A stretch of DNA of 64,000 nucleotides, from contig NZ_CP020384.1 in NCBI RefSeq assembly GCF_002073975.1, positions 2,232,001 through 2,296,000 on the forward strand, in the 5' to 3' direction. The notes below the pieces were generated by a model that saw only the letters and a list, made by a program, of their open reading frames with translations, was not told the DNA's origin and did no database searches. The position numbers and the translations under genes are program-made. This document shows, in pieces, positions 44,947-54,052 of this stretch. Each line of letters opens with the position of its first letter. Position 1 is the first letter of the stretch. This DNA comes from Rhodovulum sp. MB263 (lineage in GTDB: Bacteria > Pseudomonadota > Alphaproteobacteria > Rhodobacterales > Rhodobacteraceae).

Positions 44947-47406
44947 TCATCGGGGGCCGTCGGCGCCATCGACATCGCCATCGAGATCGGCCAGCGGTTC
45001 GGGCTGGGGATCGTCCTTCTGGCGCGGCAGGAACGGCGCTGGCGCCTGCGCCTGCGCTGCTGCGGGCCGGTCGCGCAGGCTTTCGGGGTTCCGGAGCCAG
45101 ATGTCGCGCTGTGCGAAGGGGATCTCGAGCCCCTCCTCGGCGAAGCGCCGGGCGATCTCGTGGTTGAGCTCGGTGCGCACCGACAGCCCGTAATTGATGT
45201 CGCGCAGGATCACCCTCAGCTCGAATTCCAGCGCATCGGCGCCGAAGCCCTGGAACACCACCGAAGGGGCGGGATTGACCATGACCAGCGGGTGGCTTTC
45301 CCCGATTTCCATCAGGATCTTCTCGACCTTGCGGGTGTCGCTGCCATAGGCCACGCCGACCTTGAGGATCACCCGCCCGGTCAGGTTCTGCCGCGTCCAG
45401 TTGGTGACCTGCCCGGAGATGAGATCGGCATTGGGCACGATCACGTCGGTGCGGTCGAAGGTCTGGATCCGGGTCGAGCGGACCGAGATGTCCTTGACGG
45501 TCCCCATCACGCCGCCGACCTCGATCCAGTCGCCCTGACTGACCGGGCGTTCGATCAGCAGGATGATGCCCGAGACGAAGTTCTGCACGATGGTCTGCAG
45601 CCCGAAGCCGATGCCGACCGACAGCGCCCCCGCGACGATGGCCAGCGAGCTGAGATCGATCCCGGCGGCCGTTACCGAGACCACGCCGGCGAGGAAGATC
45701 CCGATATAGCCCAGGCCCGAGATCAGCGCAGTCTGGCCGCCCGGATCGATCTTGGTCTTGGGCAGCACGGTCGAGCGCAGCATGCCCTGCAACAGCCGGG
45801 TGCCCGCATAGCCCAGCGCGAAGACGATGGCGAAGGTCAGGAAGCTGGCGGGCGAGATCCGGGTGCCGCCAACCGCGAAACCGGTGGTGAAGCGTGCCCA
45901 GAGCTCGGTCAGGTCGGCCACCCGCGCGCCCCATATCAGCGCCAGCACCGGGATCGCCAGCAGTGCCAGCATCATCCCGATCAGCACCGGGATCAGGTCG
46001 CCGCCATTCTCGGGATCCTCGACATCGCGGCCCATCAGGATCGCGTAAATATCCGTCACGAAGCGCTGCAGCATCAGCAGGAAGCCGACCAGCGCAAGCG
46101 TCATGATCGAGGGATAGACGCAGAAATCGCCCGCCTCGGCATAGCCCACCGCCCCCAGCAGGGGTCCGACCAGCCCCGCGACGATTGCCGCGCGACCGAA
46201 GAAACCGGCGACACGGTTGCGATAGGGCCGCTCTTCAGAGCTGTCGGCCGCATCCGCCTGGACATGGACCAGCAGAAGCTGCCCCATCCGCGACAGCATC
46301 AGCCCGGCCAGAAGCAGGATCGGGAAGCTCAGCACCGCCACCGCCTCGGCGGGGTAGTCGTCGAGCTTGCTCACCTCGCGCGCCAGCATCGCCAGGGCCA
46401 GGATCACCCCGAGGATCCAGGAATTGAGCCGCCCCTCGGAGCGACGCTCGGGCGGCAGGGTCAGGATCTCGCGGCTCACGCCGATCTGGGCGAAGACCCG
46501 GCCGCCAAGCCAGCCCGCCGTGAAGACCGTCAGGCCGAGGATCGGCAGGATCTGCACCAGCCGCTCGCTGCGCAGGCCCAGCATCGCCGAGGATTTCAGC
46601 GCCCCCGCCAGCAGCACCACGCCGAGCGTCGGCACCACGATCTGCCCGAGAGAGGCGATGCCCGAGAACAGCGTCCGCCCCCTGCCCCGGCCGCGCTGGG
46701 CCAGGAACTCCGACAGCATCTCCATCCAGCGGCGACCGCGGACCGTCAGAAGCCCGGCCAGTGTCAGAAACAGCAGCGTGACCGGAAGGCCACTGCGCAG
46801 GGAGGCGCGTGCATTCGGGTTGTCCCAGTTCGCCGCGATCTCGTTGCCGACCTCGACCAGCGTGCCGCGGATCGCGGCAATCCCCTCGCCCCAGTTGACC
46901 GGGTTCACCGGCGAGGGTCCCAGTTGCAGCAGCTGATCGGCCTGACGCTCGCGAATGATCTGGTCGATCTCGCGGATCAGCCCGTCGGCCCGGCTGTAAG
47001 CCTCGACCGCCTTGAGGCTCGGCGCCTGCGCCTCGTTGAGCTGCTTGGTCAGCTCGGCCCGGCGCTGGGCGATCTCCCTCGGTTCGGTCTCGCCCTCGGC
47101 GGGCGGCTCGCCCAGGGCCGAGATCTGGTCGCGCAGGGTCTTGATCCGGGCCGAGTTCGTGTTCTGGGCATCGAGGAAGCGGGTCCGCCAGTCGACCAGC
47201 TCGCCGCGCAGCGTGTCGAAGGCGGCGGTCGAGGCCTTGCCCTCGGCCAGCACCTTCTCGGCCCGCGAGGCAGCCTTGTCCCACTGGGCGTAGTTCAGCT
47301 CCTCCTGCTGGCTCTGGGTCTCGGCGAAGGCGGGGACCGTGCCGCCATGCGAAAAGAGCGCTGCGGCGATGGCCAGCAGCAGAACGGCCAGGAAACGGGT
47401 TTTCAT
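44947..47406 (-). CDS. MscS-type mechanosensitive channel with large N-terminal (DUF3772) domain
   Basis: An 819-residue inner-membrane channel. The signal sequence is KTRFLAVLLLAIAAALFSHG, and the periplasmic DUF3772-like coiled region has QQEELNYAQWDKAASRAEKV. About ten TM segments follow. The pore-lining MscS core is GALSVGIGFGLQTIVQNFVS and the beta domain has ERPVSQGDWIEVGGVMGTVK. The cytoplasmic end is rich in Pro/Gln/Ala. It protects against hypo-osmotic shock. Its start ATG overlaps the cysK stop by four bases (ATGA), so the pair forms an operon. Confidence 0.93.
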   Translation of the reverse strand: MKTRFLAVLLLAIAAALFSHGGTVPAFAETQSQQEELNYAQWDKAASRAEKVLAEGKASTAAFDTLRGELVDWRTRFLDAQNTNSARIKTLRDQISALGEPPAEGETEPREIAQRRAELTKQLNEAQAPSLKAVEAYSRADGLIREIDQIIRERQADQLLQLGPSPVNPVNWGEGIAAIRGTLVEVGNEIAANWDNPNARASLRSGLPVTLLFLTLAGLLTVRGRRWMEMLSEFLAQRGRGRGRTLFSGIASLGQIVVPTLGVVLLAGALKSSAMLGLRSERLVQILPILGLTVFTAGWLGGRVFAQIGVSREILTLPPERRSEGRLNSWILGVILALAMLAREVSKLDDYPAEAVAVLSFPILLLAGLMLSRMGQLLLVHVQADAADSSEERPYRNRVAGFFGRAAIVAGLVGPLLGAVGYAEAGDFCVYPSIMTLALVGFLLMLQRFVTDIYAILMGRDVEDPENGGDLIPVLIGMMLALLAIPVLALIWGARVADLTELWARFTTGFAVGGTRISPASFLTFAIVFALGYAGTRLLQGMLRSTVLPKTKIDPGGQTALISGLGYIGIFLAGVVSVTAAGIDLSSLAIVAGALSVGIGFGLQTIVQNFVSGIILLIERPVSQGDWIEVGGVMGTVKDISVRSTRIQTFDRTDVIVPNADLISGQVTNWTRQNLTGRVILKVGVAYGSDTRKVEKILMEIGESHPLVMVNPAPSVVFQGFGADALEFELRVILRDINYGLSVRTELNHEIARRFAEEGLEIPFAQRDIWLRNPESLRDRPAAAQAQAPAPFLPRQKDDPQPEPLADLDGDVDGADGPR

Positions 47407-48452
47407 CCGGCAAACACCTCCGGCAGCGCGCCCTTGCGTCCCGTGCCCCCGGAGCGGTCCATCCAGGGCGGGACCGGCAGGTCCTTGCCGCGCAGGAAGT
47501 CCGGGTCGAACAGCTTCGACTGGTACCGCGTGCCATAATCGCAAAGCACCGTGACGATGGTATGGCCGGGGCCCATCTCGCGCGCCATCCGCATCGCCCC
47601 CGCCACATTCACCCCCGACGAGCCGCCGAGGCAAAGCCCCTCGCGCGCCAGCAGGTCGAACAGCACCGGCAGCGCCTCGTCATCGCCGATCCGGTAGCAG
47701 AAATCGGGCACCAGCCCCTCGAGATTGGCGGTGATCCGGCCCTGCCCGATGCCCTCGGTGATCGAGGAGCCCTCGGATTTCATCTCGCCGCTGGTGTAAT
47801 GGCTATAAAGTGCTGCACCATGCGGATCGGCCAGCCCGATCTTCACGCCCCTGGGCTGCAGCGCCATCGCCGTGCCCGCCAGCGTGCCGCCCGAACCGAC
47901 CGCGCAGATGAATCCGTCGACCCGGCCGCCGGTCTGCTCCCAGATCTCGGGGCCGGTGCCCTCGGCATGGGCCTGCCGGTTGGCGGTGTTGTCGAACTGG
48001 TTGGCCCAGATCGCGCCATTGGGCTCGGTCTTCGCCAGCGCCTCGGCCAGACGACCGGAATAGCGGACGTAATTGTCGGGATCGCGATAGGGTTTCGCGG
48101 GCACCTCGACCAGTTCGGCCCCGGCGAGGCGCAGCATGTCCTTCTTCTCGCGGCTCTGGGTCTCGGGGATCACGATGACGGTACGAAAGCCCATCGACGC
48201 CCCGACCAGCGCCAGCCCAATGCCGGTATTGCCCGCGGTGCCCTCGACGATGGTGCCGCCGGGGGCCAGCACGCCGCGCGCCACCGCATCGCGGATGATC
48301 GACAAGGCGGCGCGATCCTTGACCGACTGGCCCGGATTCATGAATTCGGCCTTGCCGAGGATCTCGCAGCCGGTCGCCTCGGACGGCCCCTTCAGGCGCA
48401 CCAGCGGCGTGTTGCCGATCAGATCGGCCAGATCGCTCCGTATCGCCGCCAT
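47403..48452 (-). CDS. cysK: Cysteine synthase A-like PLP enzyme
   Basis: This 349-residue O-acetylserine sulfhydrylase-type enzyme makes cysteine from O-acetylserine and sulfide. PLP Lys is in NPGQSVKDRAALSIIRDAV, the substrate loop is VEGTAGNTGIGLALVG, and the cofactor phosphate loop is CAVGSGGTLAGTAMA. ATG 48452 (MAAIRSDLADLIGNTPLVRL) fits the family; the longer frame lacks homology. It precedes and overlaps the MscS gene, an unexplained but clear coupling. Confidence 0.94.
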   Translation of the reverse strand: MAAIRSDLADLIGNTPLVRLKGPSEATGCEILGKAEFMNPGQSVKDRAALSIIRDAVARGVLAPGGTIVEGTAGNTGIGLALVGASMGFRTVIVIPETQSREKKDMLRLAGAELVEVPAKPYRDPDNYVRYSGRLAEALAKTEPNGAIWANQFDNTANRQAHAEGTGPEIWEQTGGRVDGFICAVGSGGTLAGTAMALQPRGVKIGLADPHGAALYSHYTSGEMKSEGSSITEGIGQGRITANLEGLVPDFCYRIGDDEALPVLFDLLAREGLCLGGSSGVNVAGAMRMAREMGPGHTIVTVLCDYGTRYQSKLFDPDFLRGKDLPVPPWMDRSGGTGRKGALPEVFAG

Positions 48453-48508
48453 GTCGCTCTCCCTCTCGCTTCGGATCGCCCCATTGCTACTGGCGCCCCG
48501 CCGCGAAC

Positions 48509-49639
48509 TCAAGCCGGGCACAGCGTCGTCTCACGGTGACGTGCAAGCCAGAGCAGCGACAGGATGAGCGGGGCATTGCCGATCTCGCCGGTCTCGACCA
48601 GCTCCATCGCCCGGGCGAAGGGCACGACATGGGCACGGATATCCTCGCCCTCGGTCGCAAGCCCGCCAAGCCCGCCCGCCTCGGCGCCGAGATCGGCCTC
48701 GCCGACAAAGGAATATATGTATTCGGCCTTGGCCCCGGGCGAGGGATAATAGCCATAGCAGCGATGCAGCGCGCCAAGCGCGATCCCCGCCTCCTCGAGC
48801 GCCTCGCGGCGCACCGTCTCTTCGGGGCTCTCGCCCGGATCGATCAGCCCGGCAATGGCCTCCACCGACCAGAGCTGGCTGTCGCCGCGCGCATAGGGCC
48901 CGGCACGGAACTGCTCGATCAGCAGCACGGCGTCGCGGGCCGGATCGTAGGGCAGCACGGTCGCGGCATCCCCGGTCAGGAAGGCCGCCCGCACCATCTC
49001 GTCGCTCATGCCCCCGTCGAAACGGGCATGGCGGAAGGTGTATTCCTCGACGGCGAAGAAATTCGCATAGGGCTGGGCGCGGCCGGTCTCGACGATATCG
49101 CCCGGTCGGGTCGGTTTTCTCAGGCTTGCGGGCCCCGGCGCGCGCGCGCGCAGCGTCGAGCCGGCGCGGGCCAGCATCATCCGGTAACGCCGGGCATTCA
49201 GCTCGGGCGGGCGGTCAGGATAGCCCAGCATCACCTCGCCCGCGGCCTCGGTCACCAGATCGGCCCAGCGCGCGCGCCAGAGCCCGAACTCCCAGGGCGC
49301 GCCGAGCTCCGCCGCCCCCGAGCGGTCATGGACATAGATCCCGGCCGCGACCGGCCCCTGGCCCGTCTCGACCGTCACCTCGTCGCGGCGAAAGCCGTGG
49401 CCCCCCTCATAATAATCGAGCCGGGCAAGATCCCCGGCCGTCAGCTCCGAAAGCAGCAGCCCGGAGGCCTGCGCGCCGGGCGCGGGCAGGATCAGCGGAA
49501 AGCCCTCGCCCCGGGCCAGAAGCAGGGCATGATCCGGCAGCCGCGCCGGACAGGTTTCGAGCGTCTCGGCAGGGCGGTCCAGGACCCGCGCCAAGAGCGG
49601 AAGATGGCACAGCGTGCCGTAAAGGAACATGCGTTCCAT
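48509..49639 (-). CDS. Gamma-glutamylcyclotransferase-like (AIG2/GGCT) and Nudix hydrolase fusion protein
   Basis: The 376-residue protein has two domains. The N-terminal 160 residues start MERMFLYGTLCHLPLLARVL and have the YGTL oxoproline motif of the GGCT/AIG2 fold and the LARLDYYEGG Glu. The C-terminal half has the Nudix box EAIAGLIDPGESPEETVRRE ending EALEEAG, with ADP-ribose pyrophosphatase-like surroundings. GGCT domains act on gamma-glutamyl compounds; the Nudix half probably hydrolyses ADP-ribose-type pyrophosphates. Their linkage suggests two steps of damage clearance but no shared substrate is known. Confidence 0.87.
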   Translation of the reverse strand: MERMFLYGTLCHLPLLARVLDRPAETLETCPARLPDHALLLARGEGFPLILPAPGAQASGLLLSELTAGDLARLDYYEGGHGFRRDEVTVETGQGPVAAGIYVHDRSGAAELGAPWEFGLWRARWADLVTEAAGEVMLGYPDRPPELNARRYRMMLARAGSTLRARAPGPASLRKPTRPGDIVETGRAQPYANFFAVEEYTFRHARFDGGMSDEMVRAAFLTGDAATVLPYDPARDAVLLIEQFRAGPYARGDSQLWSVEAIAGLIDPGESPEETVRREALEEAGIALGALHRCYGYYPSPGAKAEYIYSFVGEADLGAEAGGLGGLATEGEDIRAHVVPFARAMELVETGEIGNAPLILSLLWLARHRETTLCPA

Positions 49640-49956
49640 GTCGGTGTCCTTCAGGTCCAGAAATGTGAGATGGGCCCGGCCGTCAGCCCGGCCAGCCCGC
49701 CGCCGACCGGCAGGGTCCCGAGGCCTGCGGGCAGGCCGCCCGCAAACCCGCCCGGGCCCTTAAGCGCCCCGACAGGCGCACAAGCCCCCGCCCCGTCCCC
49801 GGCAGGGCTCGAGAGCCTGGGGAGGGCCCGCAACGCGGTCATGCGCTCCCGCGCCCTGCGCGCAGGGCCTTGTCCGCCGTCATGACCGGAACGCGCGCGC
49901 CGCGCCGGCCCCCGGCAATGAGGGCATGCGACAGGCTTGGCGGCAAAGGGCATGGA
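49640..49956 (+). other. 317-base spacer, possibly with a small open frame
   Basis: A minus-strand frame of 100 codons (49953-49651) codes a Gly/Pro/Ala-rich product (GGLPAGLGTLPVGGGLAG) and shows no recognisable family. I see no strong ribosome-binding site and treat it as non-coding or a doubtful small gene between the fusion gene and cfa. Confidence 0.35.
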
Positions 49957-51168
49957 TCAGGCGGGCCGTGCGACAGTCAGCTGGGTCACGTCGCAGTTTC
50001 CGCTCTGAAAGGTGGCTGCGCAAGACGCGAGATAGAGGTTCCACATCCGCCGGAACCGGGTATCGAAGCCCAGCCGCGCGATCTCGTCCCAGTGCTCGTT
50101 GAAGGTCTCGTGCCAGCGCCGGAGCGTCAGCGCATAGCTGTCGCCGAATTCCATCGAGCGCCGGATCTCGAGCCCGGCCGCGCTGGCCTGGGCGCGCAGC
50201 ACGCCGGGGCTGGGCAGCATGCCGCCGGGGAAGATGTATTTCTGGATGAAATCGACGCCCTTGCGATAGATCTCGAAGCGACGCTCCTGCACGGTGATGA
50301 CCTGCAGCGTGGCCTGCCCGCCGGGCTTGAGACAGTCCGTCACCTGGCGGAAATAGGTCGGCCAGTATTTCTCGCCCACCGCCTCGAACATCTCGATCGA
50401 GGCGATGCCGTCATAGCGCCCGGTCTCGTCGCGGTAATCCTGCAGCTTGATCTCGACCCGGTCGGCAAGCCCCGCCTTGGCGATCCGCGCCACGGCATAG
50501 TCATGCTGCTCGCGGCTGATGGTCAGCCCGGTGACCTTGAGGCCCCGCTGTCCGGCGGCATATTCGGCAAAACCGCCCCAGCCGCAGCCGATCTCGAGCA
50601 CGTGATCGCCCGGCGCGACACCCATCTGGTCGACCATGGCGGCATATTTCAGCTCCTGCGCGGCCTCGAGGCTTTCCTGCCCGGTGCGGAACAGCGCCGA
50701 GGAATAGGTCATCGTCTCGTCGAGCCAGAGCCCGTAGAAGGCGTTGCCGAGGTCGTAATGATGCGAGATGTTCTTGCGCGCCTGGGTCTTCGAATTGCTT
50801 TGCAGCCAGAAGCGCAGCCGCTCATAGGCGCGGATCAGCCCGAGCCCGGGGAACCCGTCGAAGAGATCGTCGTTATCGGCATGGACGAGGTCCATGAAGG
50901 CCATCAGGTCGGGGGTCGACCAGCCGCCCTCGACATAGGCCTCGCAAAAGCCCAGATCGCCCTCGCGGATCAGCCGGGCGAAGACGTCGCCGTCATGGAT
51001 GTCGAGCTGGGCCACCGGGCCGGGGCCGCAGCCCTCGGCGCGAAAGCGCCGCCCGTCCGGCAGCACGAAATCAAGCCGCCCATGGGCCATGCGCCCGGCA
51101 ATATCGAAGACCTGTGTGAAATAGCGCGGCAGGTCGACCTGCCCTCTCGTACTCGTCAGGACAGTCAT
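49957..51168 (-). CDS. cfa: Cyclopropane-fatty-acyl-phospholipid synthase-family methyltransferase
   Basis: The 403-residue enzyme contains the SAM motif HVLEIGCGWGGFAEYAAG. Substrate-channel signatures are SSALFRTGQESLEAAQELKY, DYRDETGRYDGIASIEMFEA and QKYIFPGGMLPSPGVL. It adds a methyl or methylene group to unsaturated acyl chains of membrane phospholipids. It follows phr on the same strand. In Rhodobacter sphaeroides the cfaA-phrA pair belongs to the singlet-oxygen (RpoE-ChrR) response, so co-regulation here is plausible. Confidence 0.93.
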   Translation of the reverse strand: MTVLTSTRGQVDLPRYFTQVFDIAGRMAHGRLDFVLPDGRRFRAEGCGPGPVAQLDIHDGDVFARLIREGDLGFCEAYVEGGWSTPDLMAFMDLVHADNDDLFDGFPGLGLIRAYERLRFWLQSNSKTQARKNISHHYDLGNAFYGLWLDETMTYSSALFRTGQESLEAAQELKYAAMVDQMGVAPGDHVLEIGCGWGGFAEYAAGQRGLKVTGLTISREQHDYAVARIAKAGLADRVEIKLQDYRDETGRYDGIASIEMFEAVGEKYWPTYFRQVTDCLKPGGQATLQVITVQERRFEIYRKGVDFIQKYIFPGGMLPSPGVLRAQASAAGLEIRRSMEFGDSYALTLRRWHETFNEHWDEIARLGFDTRFRRMWNLYLASCAATFQSGNCDVTQLTVARPA

Positions 51169-51247
51169 CCTGGCTCCCTCGTTCCCTTATGGTTCTTGTC
51201 ATTATGCGTGCTGCGATTGTGCAGATCGCGCGCGGCCGTGCAACGTC

Positions 51248-52669
51248 CTAGCCCTCCCGTGCCTGATAGGCCGCCAGCGCGCGGCGGCGCCCGGCCCCGG
51301 GCGTGACCGCCGGTTCCGGATAGGCAGCCTCGGGCGACAGGGCCCAGGCGCGCGGGATCGCGTCGAAATAATCCAGCGCGCCGGGGGCGGGGGTGTCGCG
51401 CCCCTCGGCGATCCAGGCGTCGCGATAGGCGCCGTCGGGATCGAATTTCGCGGCTTGCGTCTCGGGATTGAAGATCCGGAAATAGGGCGCGGCATCGGGG
51501 CCCGATCCGGCCACCCATTGCCAGCCCATCGCATTCGAGGCCGGGTCCCAGTCGGTCAGGTGATCGGCGAACCAGTCCATGCCCACCCGCCAATGGGTCA
51601 TCAGGTTCTTGGTCAGCCAGGAGGCCGCGACCATCCGGGCGCGGTTATGCATGGTGCCGGTGACATACATCTCGCGCATCGCGGCATCGACGAAGGGAAT
51701 GCCGGTGCGGCCGCGCTTCCAGGCGGTTGCCTCGGGGCTGTCGCCATCCGTCGACCAGGGAAAATTGTCCCAGCCCTCGCGCCAGTTCCGCTCGGCGATA
51801 TGCGGGCTGTGCCACAGGAGATGCCAGGCGAATTCGCGCCAGACCAGTTCCCTGAGAAAGGTCTCGGCCCCGGCCTTGCCGTCCTCCATCGCCCTCAGCC
51901 CCGCATGCCAGCAGCTGCGCGGGGAAATCTCGCCCCAGCTCAGATGCTCGGATAGGCCCGAGGTGGCCTCCGCCGCCGGAAAATCGCGCCGCTCGGCGTA
52001 ATCGGCGATCCTGTGCGCCACGAAGGCGCCCAGCCGTCCCTGCGCCGCCGCCTCGCCGACCGAGGCATGCCGCGCCAGCACCTCGGCCCCCCGGCCAAGC
52101 GCGGCCCCCATCCGCCAGCTCTCGATCTCGTCGCTGGCGGGCCAGAAATCGGGGCGCGGGATCAGCCCGGGCGCGGGCGCGGGCTCGGGGACGTCACGGC
52201 CGCGCACCGCCTTCCAGTAGGGCGTGTAGACCTTGTAGAACCCGCCCTGCCCGGTCTCGACCGTCGAGGGCTCGAACAGCAGATGCCCGGCAACAGCGCG
52301 AAGCTCGATCCCAATCCCGTCAAGCCCGGCCTCGACAGCCTTGTCGCGGGCAAGCCCGGCGGGGTCGTAGGCACGGCTCCGGATGATCTCGGCGGCACCC
52401 GTTTCGGACACCACTCTGCGCAACACCCCGAGCGCATCGCCACGGCGCAGGATCAGCCGCGAGCCACGCTCGCCCAGCGCCCGGCCAAGCGCGGAAACGC
52501 CTTCGCCCAGCCGCCATTTCGCCGCCGCGCCCAGCGTCTCGACCGTCTCGTCATGGATGAAGAGCGGCACCACGGGCCGGCCAGAGCCCGCTGCCGCGGC
52601 AAGCGCGGCGTTGTCGCCGAGGCGCAGGTCGCGACGGACCCACCAGATCACGGGCGCTTGGTCTGACAT
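51248..52669 (-). CDS. phrA: Deoxyribodipyrimidine photo-lyase
   Basis: The 473-residue DNA photolyase repairs cyclobutane pyrimidine dimers with light. The N-terminal antenna domain starts VIWWVRRDLRLGDNAALAAA. The FAD-binding core has SWGEISPRSCWHAGL, REFAWHLLWHSP and NFPWSTDGDSPEATAWKRGR followed by TGIPFVDAAMREM. Trp residues of the electron chain (MGWQWVAGSGPDA) are present. It overlaps no gene and is 79 bases upstream of cfa, which suggests joint transcription. Confidence 0.95.
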   Translation of the reverse strand: MSDQAPVIWWVRRDLRLGDNAALAAAAGSGRPVVPLFIHDETVETLGAAAKWRLGEGVSALGRALGERGSRLILRRGDALGVLRRVVSETGAAEIIRSRAYDPAGLARDKAVEAGLDGIGIELRAVAGHLLFEPSTVETGQGGFYKVYTPYWKAVRGRDVPEPAPAPGLIPRPDFWPASDEIESWRMGAALGRGAEVLARHASVGEAAAQGRLGAFVAHRIADYAERRDFPAAEATSGLSEHLSWGEISPRSCWHAGLRAMEDGKAGAETFLRELVWREFAWHLLWHSPHIAERNWREGWDNFPWSTDGDSPEATAWKRGRTGIPFVDAAMREMYVTGTMHNRARMVAASWLTKNLMTHWRVGMDWFADHLTDWDPASNAMGWQWVAGSGPDAAPYFRIFNPETQAAKFDPDGAYRDAWIAEGRDTPAPGALDYFDAIPRAWALSPEAAYPEPAVTPGAGRRRALAAYQAREG

Positions 52670-52713
52670 CGGGTAGTGCCATATCCCCTTGAAGGACCGC
52701 CCTGACGCGAGTC

Positions 52714-53943
52714 CTAGAGTTCCGAATCTAGCGCGGCGATCAGCCGGTCAACCTCTTCGGGGAGGGTGTAGTGCAGCAGGCTCAGGCGCAGCACGCCCAG
52801 CTTAGGGTCGATCCCCATCGCATCAAGCAGCCGCCGCGCGTAGAAATGCCCGCCCGCAGCCAGCACGCCGCGCGCCGCCAGACGCCCGGCGAGCTCGGCA
52901 GCCGGCCGGTCGAGCGCGATCGACACCGTCGGCAGACGCGCCGGCCCGGCCCTGCCCGGGCCGAGCACCCGCACATCCGGCCGGGTCGCGAGATAGTCGA
53001 GAAGCGGCGCCAGCAACAGGGTCTCCTGTGCCCGGATCATACCGGCCACGATCCCGGCCCGGGCATGGGCATCGCGCCCGCCCCGGACATGATGATCGTA
53101 AAGCGCGTCGATATAATCCGAGATCCCGGCCGTGGCCGCCACCTGCGCATGATCCGGCCCGGCCGTGTCGAACCGGCGCACCGCATCCTCGCCGTTGAAC
53201 CAGTGGCCCTGGTTGGGAAGCTGATAGGCCAGTTCGCGCCGGACCAGCATCGCCCCCTGATGCGGCCCGAAGGTCTTGTAGGTCGAGAACAGGTAGATAT
53301 CGGCCCCGAGCGCGGGCAGATCGGGCAGCCCGTGCGGCGCGAAGCTGACCCCGTCGACGCAGGTGAAGGCTCCGGCCCGGCGCACCATGGCGGTGATGCG
53401 GGCGACATCGTTGACCTCGCCGAGAATGTTGGAGGCATGCGGAAAGCAGACCAGCCGCACGGTCTCGTCCAGCAGCGGCTCGAGCCGCTCGGGGTCGAGA
53501 TGCCCGGTCCCGGGATCGACCTTCCATTCCCGGACCTCGATGCCGCGCGCCGCCAGACGCCGCCAGACGCCGGAATTGGCCTCGTGATCCTGATCGGTGA
53601 CGACAATGGCCTGGCCGGGCGCCATCCAGTCGCCGAAGGCCTGGGAAAGCACATAGGTATTGGCGCTGGTCGAGGGGCCGAAATGCAGCTCGTCCCTGGC
53701 TATGCCCAGATGCGCGGCAAGGCGGGTGCGGGCCTCGTCCATCTCTTCGCCCGCAAGGCGCGAGACGCCGAAGGCGCCATGGGGCTGGACCTTGCGTTCC
53801 TGGTAGAAGCGGTGCAGCCGCCAGATCACGTAGCGGCAGGCATAGGAGCCGCCCGCATTCTCGCAGAACACCTTGTCGCGCAGATCCTTGCACCCGAAGG
53901 CGGGGAACTGATTACGAACAAATTCGGTATCGAGCGCAACCAT
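52714..53943 (-). CDS. Cysteine desulfurase-like class V aminotransferase
   Basis: The 409-residue PLP enzyme belongs to the TIGR01976-type cysteine desulfurase-like group. The start has FCENAGGSYACRYVIWRLH, the PLP-Lys is in YLFSTYKTFGPHQGAMLVRR, and CFPHASNILGEVNDVARITA carries the Asn/His contacts. It ends with GVLRLSLLHYTLPEEVDRLI. The real substrate is unknown because the usual suf genes are absent. It follows a palindromic terminator and precedes phr by 44 bases on the same strand, so it may be expressed with phr and cfa. Confidence 0.88.
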   Translation of the reverse strand: MVALDTEFVRNQFPAFGCKDLRDKVFCENAGGSYACRYVIWRLHRFYQERKVQPHGAFGVSRLAGEEMDEARTRLAAHLGIARDELHFGPSTSANTYVLSQAFGDWMAPGQAIVVTDQDHEANSGVWRRLAARGIEVREWKVDPGTGHLDPERLEPLLDETVRLVCFPHASNILGEVNDVARITAMVRRAGAFTCVDGVSFAPHGLPDLPALGADIYLFSTYKTFGPHQGAMLVRRELAYQLPNQGHWFNGEDAVRRFDTAGPDHAQVAATAGISDYIDALYDHHVRGGRDAHARAGIVAGMIRAQETLLLAPLLDYLATRPDVRVLGPGRAGPARLPTVSIALDRPAAELAGRLAARGVLAAGGHFYARRLLDAMGIDPKLGVLRLSLLHYTLPEEVDRLIAALDSEL

Positions 53944-54015
53944 TCCCCACCCGGATGCTGCCTGGCCGTTCCGACCTGTCTAATAGGCCAAGTGCGGCCA
54001 CGCAACGCCTTGAAA

Positions 54016-54042
54016 TCCGGGTCCTACGCACTAGGACCCGGA
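54016..54042 (-). terminator. Hairpin terminator after the BCCT gene
   Basis: TCCGGGTCCTA (54016-54026) and TAGGACCCGGA (54032-54042) are perfect 11-bp arms around CGCAC. In the minus direction the stem is followed by TTTCAAGG. It lies 11 bases after the transporter stop. Confidence 0.72.
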
Positions 54043-54052
54043 CGACTCGCGG

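Noticed and set aside
44266-47538. 1090-codon plus-strand frame over the MscS gene
   Set aside because: Antisense shadow of mscS and cysK; composition is typical of mirrored GC-rich codons.
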